This document shows positions 61,934 to 64,000 of a stretch of 64,000 nucleotides of DNA, piece by piece (the first letter of the stretch is position 1; each line of letters opens with the position of its first letter). The position numbers were made by a program, and so were the translations under genes. The stretch spans positions 12,243,803-12,307,802 of the forward strand of contig CM077831.1 of assembly GCA_039720395.1 (NCBI GenBank), in the 5' to 3' direction. This stretch comes from Liquidambar formosana. Taxonomy: Eukaryota; Streptophyta; Magnoliopsida; Saxifragales; Altingiaceae. Below the pieces are notes generated by a model. The model saw nothing but the letters and a program-made list of their open reading frames with translations, had not been told where the DNA came from and searched no databases.

Positions 61934-63368
61934 CTAGGGGTCCAAATCAATATGCTCGGGAAGACCAGGTGCGTCCAGATCTGCAGGAGCAGGAGGTGGT
62001 GGTGGAGGTGGTGGTGCATTGCGACGGGCATATCGCTCAATGGCTGTTAATGAGTTACGCACAGTGCGTATGTCAGTCTCTGTCCTGGCAAGACGCTGGT
62101 CCACCTGAGTTGTAAAGATATCACCATAGCGCTTAAAGGTGTCTATGTCATTCTCGATTTGTGTCTGACGGTTCTCAAGAGCCAAGAGACGAGTGCCAAT
62201 GCCATCCATAGAGACCTACAAACCCTGTATAGCTGTCAAAATGGTCTGAACACCGGCAGGAAGGATAGTGGGCTGCTGTGGAGGCTCAAAGGGAGGAGGC
62301 TTGAACGTAGGAGGGGGCTGTGGAGGCTCAACATCCATGCCATGCTCACCAGGCTCCTCATATGGCTGCTGCTCTTCTTCACTAGGAGGAATAGGGTCAT
62401 CAGCCTCCTATTCCTCATCGGTTGCCTCATCCGGATCATCTTTCGGTACCCAACCCCTGGAAGTAAACTTGTAGTGCATTTGTTTAAGAGTCATGTCGGA
62501 GTAGGTGTTGGTGTGAGAGATGGCGACTATGGCTTCCTCATCAAGAGGTATTTAGAAATGTTCAAAAACACGAGTCAAGGTGAAGCCATAGGGGAGACTA
62601 GCCACTTTCTTCTTTTGGCAATCGACAATGTGAATGGTATTCATGATGCACCAGATAAGAAAAATGTCAATGGGAATGGTATTCATGATGCACCAGATAA
62701 GAAAAATGTCAAAGTATGAGACATGGTCACGTCCGCCACCCCGTGGAAGGATGTTGTACGTAATCATGTGATGAATCAAACGAGCATTGAGAGTTAATTC
62801 TTTGGCTTTGGGTTTAAAACGGTTTATAATATCATTGCGACCACAAATCTAATTAAGGGCAAGGATAGGATCATACCCTTGAAAGTGAGTCCACTCGTTG
62901 GTCACAAGGATTTGATGTTGACCACGAGGGATATGAAAGATTTGTGCAAGAAGGTTTTGATCTATAGATATAATTCTACAACAACTTGAGACCAAAGGAT
63001 ATGATTGTTAATATAGTCAAGATTGGTGTAAAAGATGCGCACAAGATAAGTATACATGGGTTTTTTCAGAAAAATGAATGAATCCCAACCCAAAAGACGG
63101 AAATAATTTGCAATTAGAACAAAGTGCTCTTCAAAGAAATCCAAAGGGGCATATTTACCCAACACGACGATGCGGTGACTGAAGTCCTCATCAAACTTTC
63201 ACTGTGCATCGAGAGAAACAAATTCTCCGCCTTCCTCTTCGTCGGGTTGTTGCTCAACGGGTGGTTGCACCGACGGTGGTGGAGGGTTTGGAACCCTGGG
63301 TCGTAGTTTCGTGATGAACATTCACCGGTGTGAGGGCGTTTGGCTGGATTCTTCATCTTGGGAGCCAT
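61934..63368 (-). pseudogene. extra ORF of the SIRE-like element, plant transposon-protein-like
   Basis: The start is MAPKMKNPAKRPHTGE at 63368, Lys/Arg-rich. Recognisable later: VVLGKYAPLDFFEEHF, ITYNILPRGGGRDHVSY and SLPYGFTLTRVFEHF, then a Pro/Glu-rich stretch and a coiled-coil-like C-terminus ending in a Pro run. This resembles the putative plant transposon protein domain (PF20167-like; not verified) seen in SIRE elements in the position once called env-like. No signal peptide or membrane segment is evident. At least two frameshifts and several stops break it. A 42-bp tandem duplication lies at about 62631-62714. Confidence 0.65.
62631..62714. repeat. 42-bp in-frame tandem duplication
   Basis: GGAATGGTATTCATGATGCA recurs with a period of 42 bp, doubling 14 residues (DIFLIWCIMNTI plus two) in the extra ORF. 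Confidence 0.85.
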
Positions 63369-63451
63369 TGTTGTGAGGGTTTGGGAGGTTAGAGAGAAAG
63401 AGAAGTGAAATCGTCGCGGGAATGGGTGTGATTTGAAATGAAAAGCCGCGA

Positions 63452-63466
63452 GTTATATATATAAAA
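63452..63466 (-). promoter_or_regulatory. TATA box of the SIRE-like extra ORF
   Basis: The minus strand reads TTTTATATATATAAC, about 85-100 bp before the ATG and about 10 bp from the dyad array. Confidence 0.6.
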
Positions 63467-63474
63467 TCGCAGAT

Positions 63475-63730
63475 TCAGTCGACTGAATTGCCATTTCAGT
63501 CAACTGAATTGTCCTGTGAATAGCTGCATAGGCTACTACCTGAATCAGTGGACTGAAAGTCCATTTTAGTCGACTCATTTGCCATTTCAGTCGACTGATT
63601 TGGCACATCAGTCAACTGATTTGCCTAGTGAGTGCAATCAAGAGTAGAGCCTGATTTAGTAGACTGAATGGTTAATTCAGTCGACTTAATTCCTCATTCA
63701 GTCGACTGATTTGACTTTTCAGTCAACTGA
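63475..63730. promoter_or_regulatory. dyad array upstream of the SIRE-like extra ORF (TCAGTCGACTGA)
   Basis: Units start at 63475 and 63496; at 63545, 63566, 63587 and 63608; and at 63656, 63677, 63698 and 63719. Within each group the spacing is exactly 21 bp. Perfect palindromes are at 63475, 63587 and 63698. The dyad is the one in the same element's LTR. Confidence 0.9.
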
Positions 63731-63836
63731 ATCACTAGGTAAATCAATTTCAACCAAAATCTTTTGATTGTGTGAGTGAAATGCAATGCATAATATAGAA
63801 ATACACCAAGATAAGAGTAGAAAAAAAAAATATGCA

Positions 63837-63985
63837 TCAATTCACTACATCATGCATTAAACACATGCCAAGTTCCCTTTTAATGAAGTTAAAATGGTCT
63901 TCTTGAAGAGGTTTAGCAAAGATATCAGCCAATTGATGGTCGGTACCTATGAAATCAATCTCAATATCACCTCTTGGGACATGAT
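63837..63985 (-). CDS. pol: C-terminal end of Copia pol (RNase H), truncated
   Basis: In the minus-strand frame, HVPRGDIEIDFIGTDHQLAD leads to IFAKPL and a terminal stop at 63837-63839. This is the conserved end of Copia RNase H. It is open over this stretch and cut at 63986 by the next insertion. Confidence 0.88.
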
Positions 63986-64000
63986 TGTGAGCGCCGTGTC
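63986..64000 (-). mobile_element. terminus of another gypsy-1-family LTR
   Basis: TGTGAGCGCCGTGTC is identical to the start of 27331-27345 and abruptly interrupts the Copia pol frame. The window ends inside it. Confidence 0.8.

Larger units (their letters stand above)
60321..63985 (-). mobile_element. SIRE/Maximus-like Copia element, 3' part
   Basis: Minus strand: the pol end (63837-63985), a dyad array, an extra ORF (61934-63368), a PPT (61601-61620) and the 3' LTR (60321-61600). The rest lies beyond the window, past a gypsy-1-family insertion at 63986. An extra ORF between pol and the 3' LTR is the hallmark of the SIRE/Maximus lineage. Confidence 0.88.

Noticed and set aside
61934..63368. 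Retroviral envelope gene
   Set aside because: The position is the one called env-like in SIRE elements, but no signal peptide, membrane anchor or envelope motif is visible. Plant transposon-protein similarity fits better.

Overview
This is intergenic DNA from a large, repeat-rich plant genome, most likely an angiosperm; the species cannot be told from the sequence. Almost all of it is nested LTR retrotransposons of three lineages. No complete host gene was recognised.

Layout. (1) 1-3892: 5' end of a minus-strand Copia element (copia-A), inserted in an LTR fragment of another element (LTR-D, 3893-5386). (2) 5387-8213: apparently low-copy host DNA. (3) 8219-59843: one Tat-lineage (Ogre/Retand-like) Ty3/gypsy element on the minus strand (gypsy-2), flanked by a perfect 5-bp duplication CTACT although its ends lie 51.6 kb apart. 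Its 3' LTR was split by a solo copia-A LTR (9476-11137), a copia-A element (12380-39319) and a solo SIRE-like LTR (39666-40958). That copia-A element was in turn split by a second Tat element, gypsy-1 (12863-28717), and by a plus-strand solo LTR (35680-37371). Another solo copia-A LTR (43979-45672) interrupts a gypsy-2 gene. (4) 59844-60320: host DNA. (5) 60321-63985: 3' part of a SIRE/Maximus-like Copia element, cut at 63986 by the LTR terminus of another gypsy-1 relative.

Both Tat elements have gag, protease, RT, two RNase H domains and integrase on the minus strand. They also carry two intron-containing genes on the opposite strand, convergent with pol: a plant-mobile-domain (PMD) gene and a DUF7745-like gene. 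The gypsy-1 DUF7745-like gene is open from end to end (391 aa); nearly everything else is broken. The SIRE-like element has its own extra, decayed plant-transposon-protein ORF between pol and the 3' LTR.

Main finding. Every element here with an extra gene also has an element-specific array of short inverted-repeat dyads spaced at a near-fixed 21 bp (gypsy-1, SIRE-like) or 22 bp (gypsy-2), about two helical turns. The array lies upstream of the TATA box in the LTR and again upstream of each extra gene. The dyad sequence differs between families. The copia-A family, which has no extra gene, shows no such array. I infer a self-addressed regulatory system: an extra protein, or a host factor, that recognises dyads in the LTR and in the extra genes' own promoters. 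A comparison is the VANC anti-silencing proteins of VANDAL transposons and their short motif arrays.
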